DNA of 64,000 nucleotides from Gibbula magus (lineage: Eukaryota; Mollusca; Gastropoda; Trochida; Trochidae): contig OW388291.1 in the NCBI GenBank assembly GCA_936450465.1, forward strand, positions 73,872,436 to 73,936,435, given 5' to 3'. A program made the translations under genes and the position numbers. The notes beneath the pieces are model-generated. The model did not search any database. It saw nothing but the letters and a program-made list of their open reading frames with translations, and had not been told where the DNA came from. Shown piece after piece: positions 10,101 through 25,100 of this stretch. How positions within the stretch are numbered: the stretch's first letter is position 1; every line of letters begins with the position of its first letter.

Positions 10101-13100
10101 CACATGCAGCGGCACGTACTGCCGATGTGCAGCCATTACGCGAACCAGGAAATAAGCGGCCTTAGCCTCGCTTTCGTTTCGGGAAGGTCATAGGTCGTAT
10201 GCATGCATAGATATTGAATCCCCTTAGCACAAATGATTAATCCAATCTACTCACTCTGGCTTCCACCTCCACCACTAATTGGTACTCACCCTGCCCTTGT
10301 CCTCTCATCCGCCCCCTGGCTAATTAACTTACTAGCTACTCTCTGGTTTCCTTGTTATCACAACTTCACTTGTTCAACCATTTATGTCACCTGCTGTAAC
10401 CTGCTGTTTCACCATCTCTTCCATATGCTTGATAACGGTATAAGGATCTATACCGAAACGTCGTTATTGTTAATAAAGAAGTTGATCATCCATAAAATAT
10501 TTGTCTTCTTCATCACAACAACTTCTAGAATGCCTCTCAAACAGTTTGTATAGCTCTTCCCCAAGTATCATCGTGTTTAAAACATTTTCGGTGCATTGGT
10601 AGGAGGATCTTAATATACACCATAAGTAAATGTGGAGAGTGCATTGACTTCATTAAAGTTTTTGGGGAACTTTTAGAATGATGTTTACTGACCAAAATTA
10701 AATAGTGACAAAATCATAACAGAGAAGTCATCACAAAACATTTTGCTCTCTCACATAAAAAATGTCAATGGAAACCAAACCAATCCAATTACCATATACT
10801 AGTCCCTTCATCAGCTTCTGGTCATACTTTTAACATTTATGAACATCGTAAAATTGGAAATGTATGGTGTAGTCAAACTCTGACTGCGTATCTTTTGCCT
10901 ACAGTTGTTGACCAATGGAAATAATGGGGTAGTCATCAGCATCAATACTTCAAACGTCTAAATTAATGTTTAATCTAAAAGCCTATACTTACTTATTGAA
11001 AATCTTATGATAATTATGTAGGATGTGTTGTCGCGGTCACTGCTAGAGATGTTGAAACTGACTGGGTGCAGCTACTACACTGTGACAGATGTCATCAACA
11101 AGTGCAGCCAAGCAGCATGCCCCAGGAAAGTGACTGTATGTATGTTAAAGGGACAGTTGTAGGGGGTATTTTAGTGAAGACTAAATTGATGGGATACACC
11201 TGTGTGTTAAGTCCAGCATATAACTAGACTTTAATTTCGCACTAGTGCTACATATATAAAGGTATACAAGTATATAGTAGATGAACAACTGTTTGGTATT
11301 ATGTGTTATCTTTATTTGATTAAAAAACTATCCATTTAAAAAATGTTATTGGGGTCAATATTTTTCTGGAATTTGTTTAGAAATTGCATATATTTATTTA
11401 AAAATACAACATGAGTTTTGATTAAGTCACTCTTGATCAGCCAAATAATCAATTATTTGATACTTGTTGTTGGACTTTCACACAACAGAGTTATTTTAAT
11501 CATCAGTTTATTATAAAGAATATATATAGAATACTAAGCAATGTCCCATTTGATAACATGTTTATGAAATGAGCGAATGGTTTGGTATTTTAACGAGCGA
11601 AAGCGAGTTAAATACCGATGCCATTCATGAGTTTCATAACATGTTATCAAACGGGACCGAGTTTAGTATTTTATTTATTACTCAATGATGTAAATAGCGC
11701 TGAATTGCAAGAAAATCGTTTTTAGTGACGCTTACTGCAGTTGCGCGGCTAACATTGTGAGGTCTATTACGTAACGCGCCGATTATGACGTTACGGCAGC
11801 ACACGGTGGTTTCACAATTGTGTGTAACCAACTCATTGTTATCTAATGAGTGATCTCACCACGGTTGAGTAATAAATATTAGTCAGAATAATATTTACAT
11901 TTCTTGTAATACAGGGAAAATATTCATACTGCTCAAACTGGTCCTTGAAGGAATTTTTTTTATCTAGGGATTCTGTTAAAATGTTTATGTATTAATATGT
12001 GTACCATATTTCCTTTGGGACATCAATTCAATGGGTATGACTTAGCCGTTATCTTTATAAGATATCTATAGACAAAATATTTGTGTAAAATTATTAATTA
12101 AAATTATTTTTGGATTATATTTTTTTAAAAGCGATATTGATTTAAAAACATAAGATGAAATCAACACCACATTTCATTCATATTTGAATCATAAACCAGT
12201 TACATAAACCACTACAATGTTTCTCTATAAGGCCCTTGATCTGTGGATGGAGAGACGACAGAACAAGACAACGTTCCTGCCCACGTCGCTTCTCGACCTA
12301 GACAAAGTGTTACACGGAGGGTTTCCGTCGGCCACCATCTCTGAGGTGATATTGTTTTCATTAATTTGTCAAATTACCTATTATTAACATTCAAACATAG
12401 CAAGGTCGCATCATGAGGCCCATTTGATACTTATCACCCACTGTACTGTGACAACAACCCGGTAACTGTCTCTTGCTAACCTTCAAGGTTGTCGAGTCAT
12501 ATTTTGGTGAAAGAGATATTCAATGCTTTTCATAATATTTTATGTGGCTTTGATACGTTCCAAAATACTACTAATGATACTACTGATACTGCTGATTTCA
12601 GTTCAAATAATAAATGCCTTGGTTGCCATTTTGGTGACTGACTTATCAAGATGCAATAATTTAAACATTTGTAAGGTATGTAAGGTATGTAAGGCTTATC
12701 GCAAAGCATGGCGTATGGCGGCCGTCCGTCCATCGGTCCATCCGGAAACATTTTGCTTTTTCGACTTCTTCTCCAGAACCAGTGGCTCTAGAGCTGAAAT
12801 ATTTTTGCTAAATCCATAGACAGTAATTATGTTGATGACCATTGTTGAATTGTTTTTTTCAGATTGCAGGCCCAGCTGGATGTGGGAAAACACAGTTCAG
12901 TATCATGTTGAGTGTGATGGCAGCACTTCCCTCGGAGAGAGGCGGGCTTGGGGGAGCAGTCATTTATATTGACACAGAGGGAGCATTCAGTGCTGAGAGG
13001 TAGTCATCATATTGCTTATTTGATTATGTTTATTTTGTATGATCCTTAGAATGTTAATGCAAAGATGCTGTGTTTCAATTTTTGAAATTACTGGATATTT

Positions 13101-16100
13101 TATGAGAGCTTCACACAGTACACTTGAAACTCTCATGATATAGGATGCAGAAAATTTACATGTGTATAGTAGTTTGTGTATGCATTTTCTATTACTAATG
13201 AATGAACTTACATACTGCATTAATCAATTGATGAATAATAGGAAATCATATCTTTATTCTGTCCACCCATATCTTGTCCAAACAAATAGCAACATAAATG
13301 ACAAAACAAAGGTACATGCATTCAAATATATATACCAGTATATATATTAATCCAAAATTGGCTTGTACAATTCACGTCAGTTATGATCAAGATTGTGTTC
13401 CTAGCAGGAAATGTTAAGTTTACCGTTATTGAAAGACCTTTTCCACTGTTCCTAGTGATAGAAAATAACATTCCATTTCATTTGTAAATTATTCAAGGAA
13501 TTGTATCTCCTTCACAACACAGTGATCCATGTTAGGCCAGGAGCCAGTATTTGGTATAATTAAAACATCACTGCTACAAGAGTTAATGGATAAATTCATA
13601 TGGTTTAAAACATATATAGATTCACAACTTATATTTGCAGATTGGTAGAAGTAGCTCGCTCTAAGTTCCCGGAGCACTATTCAACTGACGAGGCCATTGT
13701 TAACTTGGCAAGTCAGGTGTATGTCGACGTCCCACAATCCTGTGCAGCATTGATAAAGAGGTGAGACAGCCATTTTCAAAATATCTAAAAAGATATTTTT
13801 GTCAATTTATTTGTTTACATCAAGATTTAGTGCATAGATAAGCATGAACGCTATTTATACAGAAAGTGTAAATTTTGTCACCTTTACAGATAGATTCCAG
13901 GTTGCAGGTTGTCAGAAGAGTCTTATTAATTAAAATTAATTTGCTTGTTGTCATAAAAACTCTCTTCAATTTGACTTCTTTATGTTTGTTAGAAAAGTTA
14001 AGCAATTTGAGCCTTGATAATTAAGGAAACGTTATTAATCTTACTTTAGAAAATCTGAAGAATTCAAAGATTAGCAAAATTGGTTGGTATTCAAATTTAA
14101 TTTAAAGAATTTAAATATTTATGATGTTTTTCTTCAATGTCTTTACCAGGGTGGTTTTTATTAAAAACACTGTGTGAAGTATTTTGTTGAATTACAAATG
14201 GTTTGATAAATTATAGAGTTGTCTCCCTTACTCCACGTTGAAGTATTAACTTTGATGAAGAATTCAAGAAGACATATGCTGTTGTTCAATTAAATGAAGT
14301 AATTGTTGGAGTATATTCTGCATTATTTTTTGAAAATTTGGTCTAATCTTTTGAAATGAATATTGATGTTTAAAACATCATTGATCATAACTTTCATGCA
14401 GAAAATATTCAATTTCTGTCCTACTTTACTTACCATGGAATATTATGGACCATTTTTGTGTACTCAAGTATCCATTATATCAAGTGAAGGACAGATCGGC
14501 TGAAATGTAGGATCTGTTGTGGAAAATTGTTTTACATGCAGTTAGGTTTGGATGCAATGCTAGACTAAATTACCCTGCAATAATACTAGCAGCTGTGAAA
14601 TACTTTAAAATGCAGCGTTAAACACCAACTCGCCTCATCTGAAGTGTAATATTTCACTCATTGTTGTATTGCTATATATCTAAAGTATGATAATTTATTA
14701 CCTATATGGTTGAACATTTTTATGCAAGCACAAGTGCACACATCACGTTTGCCAAACAATCATTGTTTCACAGCGACTTCCAGTATTTTGTCATCTGTGA
14801 CGTCATAAAGCGATCATTCATGACGTCACTCTGGTGCCATTGCAAGAGAAATGGGACGTCTCATGACTATTTTCACAAGTTCAAATGAAATAGAACGGGT
14901 AATAAAGAAATTATTACGCTCAAGTGTGTCATATCATATAGGATAAAATGCCTTGCAATTATATTCTCAGCACAACATATAGAATAAAATGCCTTGTGAT
15001 ATTTTCAAAACAACAAATAGGATAAAATGCCTTGTGATATTTTAAAGGATAGATGAAATGCATTTTTCTCAAGAATGACAGATGATTACCTCTACGTATA
15101 TTGTATATCGGAATCAATTGAGCATAAAATCGAGACAATATACACTTGCAATTGATAATTAAGACGATTTTAATTCACCCATTTTAACACTATCGCAATT
15201 TGTTCGGCGAATCCTTTTGAAAATGCTCACTGAGGCGTGACTGTGATAAGCGATAGGCGGGGCGGCTAGATAGCTTCTCCGCCGGTGTCTCGTTAATTAA
15301 TTAATGATAATTATCACTGCCGCTAAATGAATTTATGAGGTGTATTACATCGCCAAAAAGACATGTTTATGTAATAATTGTGTAATTGTCATCTGCGGAA
15401 TTACCTAGTTGGATGTCTAAACATTCGATATATGGGAAATTTAAGTTGGTTTATTGAAGGTATCTTTGTGAAATTAACAATCAAAATGTTGCGAAATTAC
15501 GTTGAATTGTGACTATCGCTGAAAATCAAATTCCTCCACATACGTCACAGAAGTCATCCCTTCACGGGTCACACCCCCGCAGACTTTTATTCTGGTCGCC
15601 GGGGCTAAATCAGGCGGTTTTTTAAAAAGCCGTATATAAGTAATTTACGGACCGATTTCAGAAATCTAAAATCGAGCAATTGTCAAATTGACATCCCATT
15701 TTAATGAATCTTATTTGGACCATATGTCATTTCATCCATCCTTTAACAATGAAAAACATTACTATATAAGTTAGAGAGATTTTATAACATCTTTTGTGCC
15801 TTTATATAAATAAAAAATGTTTGTTTTACTAACTGTGTACTGGTACAAGCTAACATATTGGTTTTTCTCAGCCTTAGTTAGCTCAGTGGATAGTATGGTT
15901 TACTTTGGATCTACAGGTCAGGAGTTTGATTCCCATTTTGGAACTTCTAACTGTTGGTAGAGAATTCTTGTTCATTGGAGCAAGGAAATTCAATGCAGTA
16001 GCACACCCATCTTGCTGCAGGTACTGGATCCATCAGATGTGTGCAGGTTTCATTGATATAATGTCTAGGGATGTTGCAGGTGTTTCTCCTACAGTTAATC

Positions 16101-19100
16101 AAGCAACTGGATAAATATTCTTGAAGTCAAGAGCTCAATTCACCCCTTTTGTGTTTTATTTTGAGATTTTGAGATTTTGGATTTAGCTATGGCAGGTGAT
16201 GAACATTTTATGTTTGTCAATTATAGAAATATTAATGATTATGTTGTTTACTCAGATTATCAGTGCTACATTATTATATTTTTAATCTGTTGTGTGAGAA
16301 CCAAATGTTAGACTATTTCACAATAAAAGAAGACTTTCTCTACTCACCTAAAACATTATTAATGATTGATTGAATTTCAAAAACAATTTAGTACACAACA
16401 GGTGATATGCTTTATAGGTAATCAACTATTTTTTTAAATGAAAAAAAGATTGGATAAATGCAAGAACTCAATATAAAGCTATTGAAGCCAGGATTAATCG
16501 TGTGTGTAAAGTAACCCAAATGGTCGTCATTTGATAGTCACCGACAGCAAGCTTGCTTGTCTAACGTTTTCATAATAGAGAAAAAAATGGAGAGCAACAT
16601 ATTCAATTTCTGATGAGAACGGGGGCAATGTTTCTCTAAATATCCAATCTTAATCATCCCCTCCTTACTGGTCCAAAAAACACCTTGACATTTGTACATT
16701 AGTTTATAAAAAAGGAATTATGGCTGAAGAGATTTATGTTCATCTGGTGAGCGGAGTGTTTGAGGGACGAGCTTGGTTTACACCTGTTCTCACACAGGAA
16801 ATGCTGTATAAGCTTACTGCTAAACTGGCCTGTAATTGCTCTGATATTCTTTATAGTTTTTGGGTACAGTGTCATGTTTAATAGCGCCTTTGAACTTGTT
16901 TGTGTTCAATGAGGTTGGCTTGTGATGCTTTTAACTTACCGCTGATGATTTTAAGGCTTAAAGTATATTTCTTTGATAATTATTTTATTCACTACCACAA
17001 ATGTTTCGTTGATGTTTTTTTACTTTGGAATAAATTTAAAAGTCTGGTATTGTAATTTGAAAATAATCTTAATAATCAATAACAATTTTGTTGTAATAAG
17101 TCAATTGTCATAATTTACTCTTTTATATTTCTCCTCTTTTCAAATAATAATTTGAAATATCGTAATGAATATGTTTAACGAAAAACAATTAAAATTATAA
17201 ATCATGTAATAATTTTGCATTTAATTTTTACAACATAATCATTTATATGTTCTTTTTTTAAAGGACTCTTTGATATATCTTAAAGAATATGTATAATGAA
17301 GTAAACAATCAATTAACTTTATTGTAATCTAATTTTCATGATTTTCAAATTTTCATCTATGGCATGTTCTCTTCTTGAAATGGTTATGTTGAAATTATAC
17401 AGAATATTTAAATTTATCTATAACATGTGCAATATAAAAAAACATTTCATAACTGATCTTTCATACAGTAGTTTATGTTGTGGTTTTCATATTAGTAGGA
17501 ATTATGATGATTATTGAAACTACACATGCTTTCAACGTTTCTATTTCACAAACGTGGAAGAAGGCAACTGTTTTCAACCTGCAACTGTATTTACTCCGAG
17601 CACATTACGATTGTAGTGAAACATTTGAAGCTGAAACTCAAAGGAGGAACTGTTTTCTTATTGTCATTATTATGACAACTGTTCTTGCCTGACAGTGAAG
17701 TTTCTATGTTTGTAGCAACGGGTTTGAGCTTAATGTTTAAACTCGTAAAATGAAAAGCTTTCTTAAAGCCATAAATATGAAAGAAAAGACACAATTACGA
17801 CTTTTGTCACTTATCACATCTGCTTTAATATATTAGCTGTTCTCTAATGTGAGTATGTTCGTATGAAAAAACAGCATCTTTTTAAAAACAATAAATGTTG
17901 GTCTCCAAATAACGCAAGAGCAAAGGTGTAACTATTAAGTAACGACCCTGGCATCTATTCAAGAATATACTTTTTTCACCACAGAAGAGTTACAACTCCA
18001 TTGTATTTGTTGTTTTGGAAATGCCAAGAAGACACCAGAAACAAATCTGTGATAACTTAATAGCCAAAGTTTTTTTCAGAGATAATAATATTGTGATGCA
18101 TGGAAGGATTTCTGTTTTTCTGTGTGTTCTGTCAGAAGAAAGGATCTAACTCAGCAGTTATTGTACCTGATAAAATTTGAAATTGCTTTATGTTCTTGCA
18201 CATGGACCCTAACTTGAAAGAAAGGCTAAATTTATCACCAGTAATTTTGACAGTGGGTACAGTGCACATGACGTACAGGATGAAATATGTCGACACATTT
18301 GTGTGTGTGTGTGCACAATAAGAGTGAAATATTTATCATTTGTTGTTTACAGTTCACTTGTTCCTTTTGGCTCCTTTTTCTTATTTAAAGATTTTTTTAA
18401 TAGAGATAAGAAAGGCTATTATTTCACGTAGATGAGTTCATTTAAATAAGGTTTTGATTTTAAGTTTAAATTTTTCATTCATTCTGTCCATATTTGCCGA
18501 AGGTATTTGAAATAATCTAACCTTTATCTTGTTTGCTAATGAATGTTCTTGAAGAAACTAATGCTCTCTTCAGTCATCAAATCTTCGATTAACCCATTAA
18601 TTAATGAAGTAACATTTTGTTTTGGCTATTTTATCACTTATACTACTATTGTGGTTAGCATCAAAGCCGGCAGAAAGCCTGCAACATTGTAGTGAAACCT
18701 GTAAATCAAGCAAGAGATATGACTTGAAGGGAATATTCAATTCAAACATCCCTTCGCCGCTAATGGCTGCAATACTGCCGAAGCGGCGTTAAACAATAAC
18801 TCACTCACTCACTCAAACATCCCTTTTAGATATTTTCCTAATTAAAAAAATAAAAAAGATCCAAACTAAACTTAATTCTCATCATATGTAAATGTTTTGT
18901 CAAACTATTCTTTTCATGTTTTATGATAAGGTGAAATATTTTATTTATGGTTGGTTTTCTACCAAGATTTTGGCAAATTTATAGACAGACAAAACAATAC
19001 TAAGAATCTCTCATGAAAAAAAAAAATTGCCAAGTTTTTCCTCCCAATCCAAAATGTTGCCAGGCATTTTCAACAAACTGAAACAATAAGCGAAAACTTA

Positions 19101-22100
19101 TGACTTTCTTATTCAATGTTTTGCCTGTTTTGCTTACCTGAATGCCTTTCATTTCCACTAGAGTACAGTATATATATATTTTTTATAATTTTTGTTGTTG
19201 CCGTAAACCAAGAAATAAATTTTGCCTGGCCTTACTTTATAAAAAACATCTTTTTAAAAAAAATGAAGAAGTCATAAAATCAAAGCAATTAAAATTATAA
19301 CTAAAATCTCTATTAAAAAAACCCTATTTTAAATAATTTCATCAGTGATACAATCATACAAGTCCAAGTCCTTAAAGTTTACGCCCATCATATGAATATC
19401 ATAAAGCACAGATGAACAAACAGTCTGGGACATGATGTTGTCGCTGTTCAAATAGTTGTCAGCATTATTGCTCTATCCAGACCCTCGAGAAAAGTGTTTC
19501 CTTAACTGTGTAATCGTTTGGCAGTGATCTGGAACCAAGCGTTAATTTTCCACCTCACCGAGCCGCGATAAGACACTAGGATTAGATGTTAACCGTTGCT
19601 GCTTCACCCATCGGAGAAGTTGATGATTTTTGCATATTGGGAGAATATTGTCATGCGGAAAGTGCGTAGAAGACAAAGATGTGAGATATCTTTTGTTATG
19701 ATAGCGGTGAAATGAAGTGTTGCAAGTTCTCAATTAGACCGCAGTGAGGTTTTGTGGGGTTCTTTTGAGGAGCCAGTCTGAGTAGTCGGTGTACAGGAAT
19801 GATAACAGTGATGTACATAGGTGGATCCAGGTATTGTCATAGAAGGGAGGAGGTAGTTCACATATTGGAAAGTTGTGGGGGGAGGTAGTTCACATATTGG
19901 AAAGTTGTGGGGTGAGGTAGTTCACATATAGGAAAGTTGTGGGGGGAGGTAGTTCGTATATTGGAAAGTTGTGGGGGGAGGTAGTTCACATATTGGAAAG
20001 TTGTGGGGGGAGGTAGTTCACATATTGGAAAGTTGTGGGGGGAGGTAGTTCACATATTGGAAAGTTGTGGGGGGAGGTAGTTCACATATTGGAAAGTTGT
20101 GGGGGGAGGTAGTTCACATATAGGAAAGTTGTGGGGGGAAGTAGTTCACATATAGGAAAGTTGTGGGGGGAGGTAGTTCACATATTGGAAAGTTGTGGGG
20201 GGAGGTAGTTCACATATTGGATAGTTGTGGGGGGAGGTAGTTCACATATTGGATAGTTGTGGGGGGAGGTAGTTCACATATTGGATAGTTGTGGGGGGAT
20301 GTAGTTCACATATTGGAAAGTTGTGGAGGGGGGGGGGGGGGGGGGGGGGGGGTAGTTCACATATAGGAAAGTTGTGGGGGGAGGTAGTTCACATATTGGA
20401 AAGTTGTGGGGGGAGGTAGTTCACATTCTTGAGCTGGTACGGAAACCTGTCTGTTCGGAATAAAAACAAACTCTCAAAAATTGTTAAAACAGCTTCAAAA
20501 ATTATTGGACTTCCAATTGAAAGTATCGGCGAATATTATGAGCAGCAAATTTCCCAAAAAACAAACAAAATTTTAAGTGACCAATCACATATTCTTTTTT
20601 TTTTGGAATATTCTTGGCTACCTTCAGGACGCAGACTGCGCATGCCGACTGGGAGAACAAACAGGTTTCGCTACTCTTTTATACCAAACAGTGTTCGTTC
20701 GTACAATGACCTATTTATTGAATAATGTCATATTTTTATTTGATCAAGTGAATTGTGAGTGTGACTAACTCGGATGTGTTCATGTTAATTAGTCAAATTC
20801 TATTATGCAAAATAATATTATCATGTATATTTTGTTTGCGATGTGTGTTTGAAACTGGAGAACTGTATATATGATGTAAAACAAATTTCCCTTGGGACAA
20901 TAAAGACATTATCTTATCTTATCTTATCTTATATTGGAAAGTTGTGGGGGGAGGTAGTTCACATATTGGAAAGTTGTGGGGGGAGGGAGTTCACATATTG
21001 GAAAGTTGTGGGGGGAGGTAGTTCACATATTGGAAAGTTGTGGGGGGAGGGAGTTCACATATTGGAAAGTTGTGGGGGGAGGTAGTTCACATATTGGAAA
21101 GTTGTGGGGGGAGGGAGTTCACATATTGGAAAGTTGTGGGGGGAGGTAGTTCACATATAGGAAAGTTGTGGGGGGAGGTAGTTCACATATAGGAAAGTTG
21201 TGGGGGGAGGTAGTTCACATATTGGATAGTTGTGGGGGGAGGTAGTTCACATATTGGAAAGTTGTGGGGGGAGGGAGTTCACATATTGGAAAGTTGTGGG
21301 GGGAGGTAGTTCACATATTGGAAAGTTGTGGGGGGAGGTAGTTCACATATTGGAAAGTTGTGGGGGGAGGGAGTAAACATATTGGAAAGTTTTTGGGGGA
21401 GGGAGTTCACATATTGCAAAGTTGTGGGGGGAGGTAGTTCACATATTGGAAAGTTGTGGGGGGAGGTAGTTCACATATTGGAAAGTTGTGGGGGGAGGTA
21501 GTTCACATATTGGAAAGTTGTGGGGGGAGGGAGTTCACATATTGGAAAGTTGTGGGGGGAGGTAGTTCACATATTGGAAAGTTGTGGGGGGAGGTAGTTC
21601 ACATATTGGAAAGTTGTGGGGGGAGGGAGTTCACATATTGGAAAGTTTTTGGGAGAGGGAGTTCACATATTGGAAAGTTGTGGGGGGAGGGAGTTCACAT
21701 ATTGGAAAGTTGTGGGGGGAGGTAGTTCACATATTGGAAAGTTGTGGGGGGAGGTAGTTCACACATAGGAAAGTTGTGGGGGGTGGTAGTTCACATATTG
21801 GAAAGTTGTGGGGAGAGGGAGTTCACATATTGGAAAGTTGTGGGGGGAGGTAGTTCACATATTGGAAAGTTGTGGGGGGAGGGAGTTCACATGTAGGAAA
21901 GTTGTGGGGGGAGGTAGTTCACATATTGGAAAGTTGTGGGGGGAGGTAGTTCACATATTGGAAAGTTGTGGGGGGAGGGAGTTCACATATTGGAAAGTTG
22001 TGGGGGGAGGGAGTTCACATATTGGAAAGTTGTGGGGGGAGGTAGTTCACATATTGGAAAGTTGTGGGGGGAGGGAGTTCACATATTGGAAAGTTGTGGG

Positions 22101-25100
22101 GGGAGGTAGTTCACATATTGGAAAGTTGTGGGGGGAGGTAGTTCACATATTGGAAAGTTGTGGGGGGAGGTAGTTCACATATTGGAAAGTTGTGGGGAGA
22201 GGGAGTTCACATATTGGAAAGTTGTGGGGGGAGGTAGTTCACATATTGGAAAGTTGTGGGGGGAGGTAGTTCACATATAGGAAAGTTGTGGGGGGAGGTA
22301 GTTCACATATTGGAAAGTTGTGGGGGGAGGTAGTTCACATATTGGAAAGTTGTGGGGGGAGGTAGTTCACATATTGGAAAGTTGTGGGGGGAGGTAGTTC
22401 GTATATTGGAAAGTTGTGGGGGGAGGTAGTTCGTATATTGGAAAGTTGTGGGGGGAGGTAGTTCACATATTGGAAAGTTGTGGGGGGAGGTAGTTCACAT
22501 ATTGGAAAGTTGTGGGGAGAGGGAGTTCACATATTGGAAAGTTGTGGGGAGAGGGAGTTCACATATTGGAAAGTTGTGGGGGGAGGTAGTTCACATATAG
22601 GAAAGTTGTGGGGAGAGGGAGTTCACATATTGGAAAGTTGTGGGGGGAGGTAGTTCACATATTGGAAAGTTGTAGGGGGAGGGAGTTCACATGTAGGAAA
22701 GTTGTGGGGGGAGGTAGTTCGTATATTGGAAAGTTGTGGGGGGAGGGAGTTCACATATTGGAAAGTTGTGGGGGGAGGGAGTTCACATATTGGAAAGTTG
22801 TGGGGGGAGGTAGTTCACATATTGGAAAGTTGTGGGGAGAGGGAGTTCACATATTGGATAGTTGTGGGGGGAGGTAGTGCACATATAGGAAAGTTGTGGG
22901 GGGAGGTAGTTCACATATTGGAAAGTTGTGGGGGGGAGGTAGTTCGTATATTGGAAAGTTGTGGGGGGAGGTAGTTCACATATTGGAAAGTTGTGGGGGG
23001 AGGTAGTTCACATATTGGAAAGTTGTGGGGGGAGGGAGTTCACATATTGGAAAGTTGTGGGGGGAGGGAGTTCACATATTGGAAAGTTGGGGGGGGAGGG
23101 AGTTCACATATTGGAAAGTTGTGGGGGGAGGTAGTTCACATATTGGAAAGTTGTGGGGGGAGGTAGTTCACATATAGGAAAGTTGTGGGGGGAGGAAGTT
23201 CACATATTGGAAAGTCGTGGGGGGAGGTAGTTCACATATTGGAAAGTTGTGGGGGGAGGGAGTTCACATGTAGGAAAGTTGTGGGGGGAGGTAGTTCACA
23301 TATTGGAAAGTTGTGGGGGGAGGTAGTTCACATATAGGAAAGTTGTGGGGGGAGGTAGTTCACATATTGGAAAGTTGTGGGGGGGAGGGAGTTCACATAT
23401 TGGAAAGTTGTGGGGGGAGGGAGTTCACATATTGGAAAGTTTTTGGGGGAGGGAGTTCACATATTGGAAAGTTGTGGGGGGAGGGAGTTCACATATTGGA
23501 AAGTTGTGGGGGGAGGTAGTTCACATATAGGAAAGTTGTGGGGGGAGGTAGTTCACATATTGGAAAGTTGTGGGGGGAGGTAGTTCACATATTGGAAAGT
23601 TGTGGGGGGAGGTAGTTCACATATTGGAAAGTTGTGGGGGGAGGTAGTTCGTATATTGGAAAGTTGTGGGGGGAGGTAGTTCGTATATTGGAAAGTTGTG
23701 GGGGGAGGTAGTTCACATATTGGAAAGTTGTGGGGGGAGGTAGTTCACATATTGGAAAGTTGTGGGGAGAGGGAGTTCACATATTGGAAAGTTGTGGGGA
23801 GAGGGAGTTCACATATTGGAAAGTTGTGGGGGGAGGTAGTTCACATATAGGAAAGTTGTGGGGAGAGGGAGTTCACATATTGGAAAGTTGTGGGGGGAGG
23901 TAGTTCACATATTGGAAAGTTGTAGGGGGAGGGAGTTCACATGTAGGAAAGTTGTGGGGGGAGGTAGTTCACATATTGGAAAGTTGTGGGGAGAGGGAGT
24001 TCACATATTGGAAAGTTGTGGGGGGAGGTAGTTCACATATTGGAAAGTTGTGGGGGGAGGTAGTTCACATATAGGAAAGTTGTGGGGGGAGGTAGTTCAC
24101 ATATTGGAAAGTTGTGGGGGGAGGTAGTTCACATATTGGAAAGTTGTGTGGGGAGGTAGTTCGTATATTGGAAAGTTGTGGGGGGAGGTAGTTCACATAT
24201 TGGAAAGTTGTGGGGGGAGGTAGTTCACATATTGGAAAGTTGTGGGGAGAGGGAGTTCACATATTGGAAAGTTGTGGGGAGAGGGAGTTCACATATTGGA
24301 AAGTTGTGGGGGGAGGTAGTTCACATATAGGAAAGTTGTGGGGAGAGGGAGTTCACATATTGGAAAGTTGTGGGGGGAGGTAGTTCACATATTGGAAAGT
24401 TGTAGGGGGAGGGAGTTCACATGTAGGAAAGTTGTAGGGGGAGGGAGTTCACATGTAGGAAAGTTGTGGGGGGAGGGAGTTCACATATTGGAAAGTTGTG
24501 GGGGGAGGGAGTTCACATATTGGAAAGTTGTGGGGGGAGGTAGTTCACATATTGGAAAGTTGTGGGGGGAGGGAGTTCACATATTGGAAAGTTGTGGGGG
24601 GAGGTAGTTCACATATTGGATAGTTGTGGGGGGAGGTAGTGCACATATAGGAAAGTTGTGGGGGGAGGTAGTTCACATATTGGAAAGTTGTGGGGGGAGG
24701 TAGTTCGTATATTGGAAAGTTGTGGGGGGAGGTAGTTCACATATTGGAAAGTTGTGGGGGGAGGTAGTTCACATATTGGAAAGTTGTGGGGGGAGGGAGT
24801 TCACATATTGGAAAGTTGTGGGGGGAGGGAGTTCACATATTGGAAAGTTGGGGGGGGAGGGAGTTCACATATTGGAAAGTTGTGGGGGGAGGTAGTTCAC
24901 ATATTGGAAAGTTGTGGGGGGAGGTAGTTCACATATAGGAAAGTTGTGGGGGGAGGTAGTTCACATATTGGAAAGTTGTGGGGGGAGGTAGTTCACATAT
25001 TGGAAAGTTGTGGGGGGAGGGAGTTCACATGTAGGAAAGTTGTGGGGGGAGGTAGTTCACATATTGGAAAGTTGTGGGGGGAGGTAGTTCACATATAGGA

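Larger units (their letters stand above)
7125..11021 (+). other. RAD51B: RAD51B intron 1 (3.9 kb)
   Basis: GT at 7125, AG at 11020-11021. It contains an inverted pair of retroelement-like fragments (7190-7410 and 10369-10530). The rest (about 7.43-10.23 kb and 10.54-11.02 kb) is AT-rich with no gene recognised. Confidence 0.85.

Noticed and set aside
15868..15945. A tRNA gene
   Set aside because: A- and B-box-like sequences are present but no full cloverleaf can be drawn; it fits a SINE head better.
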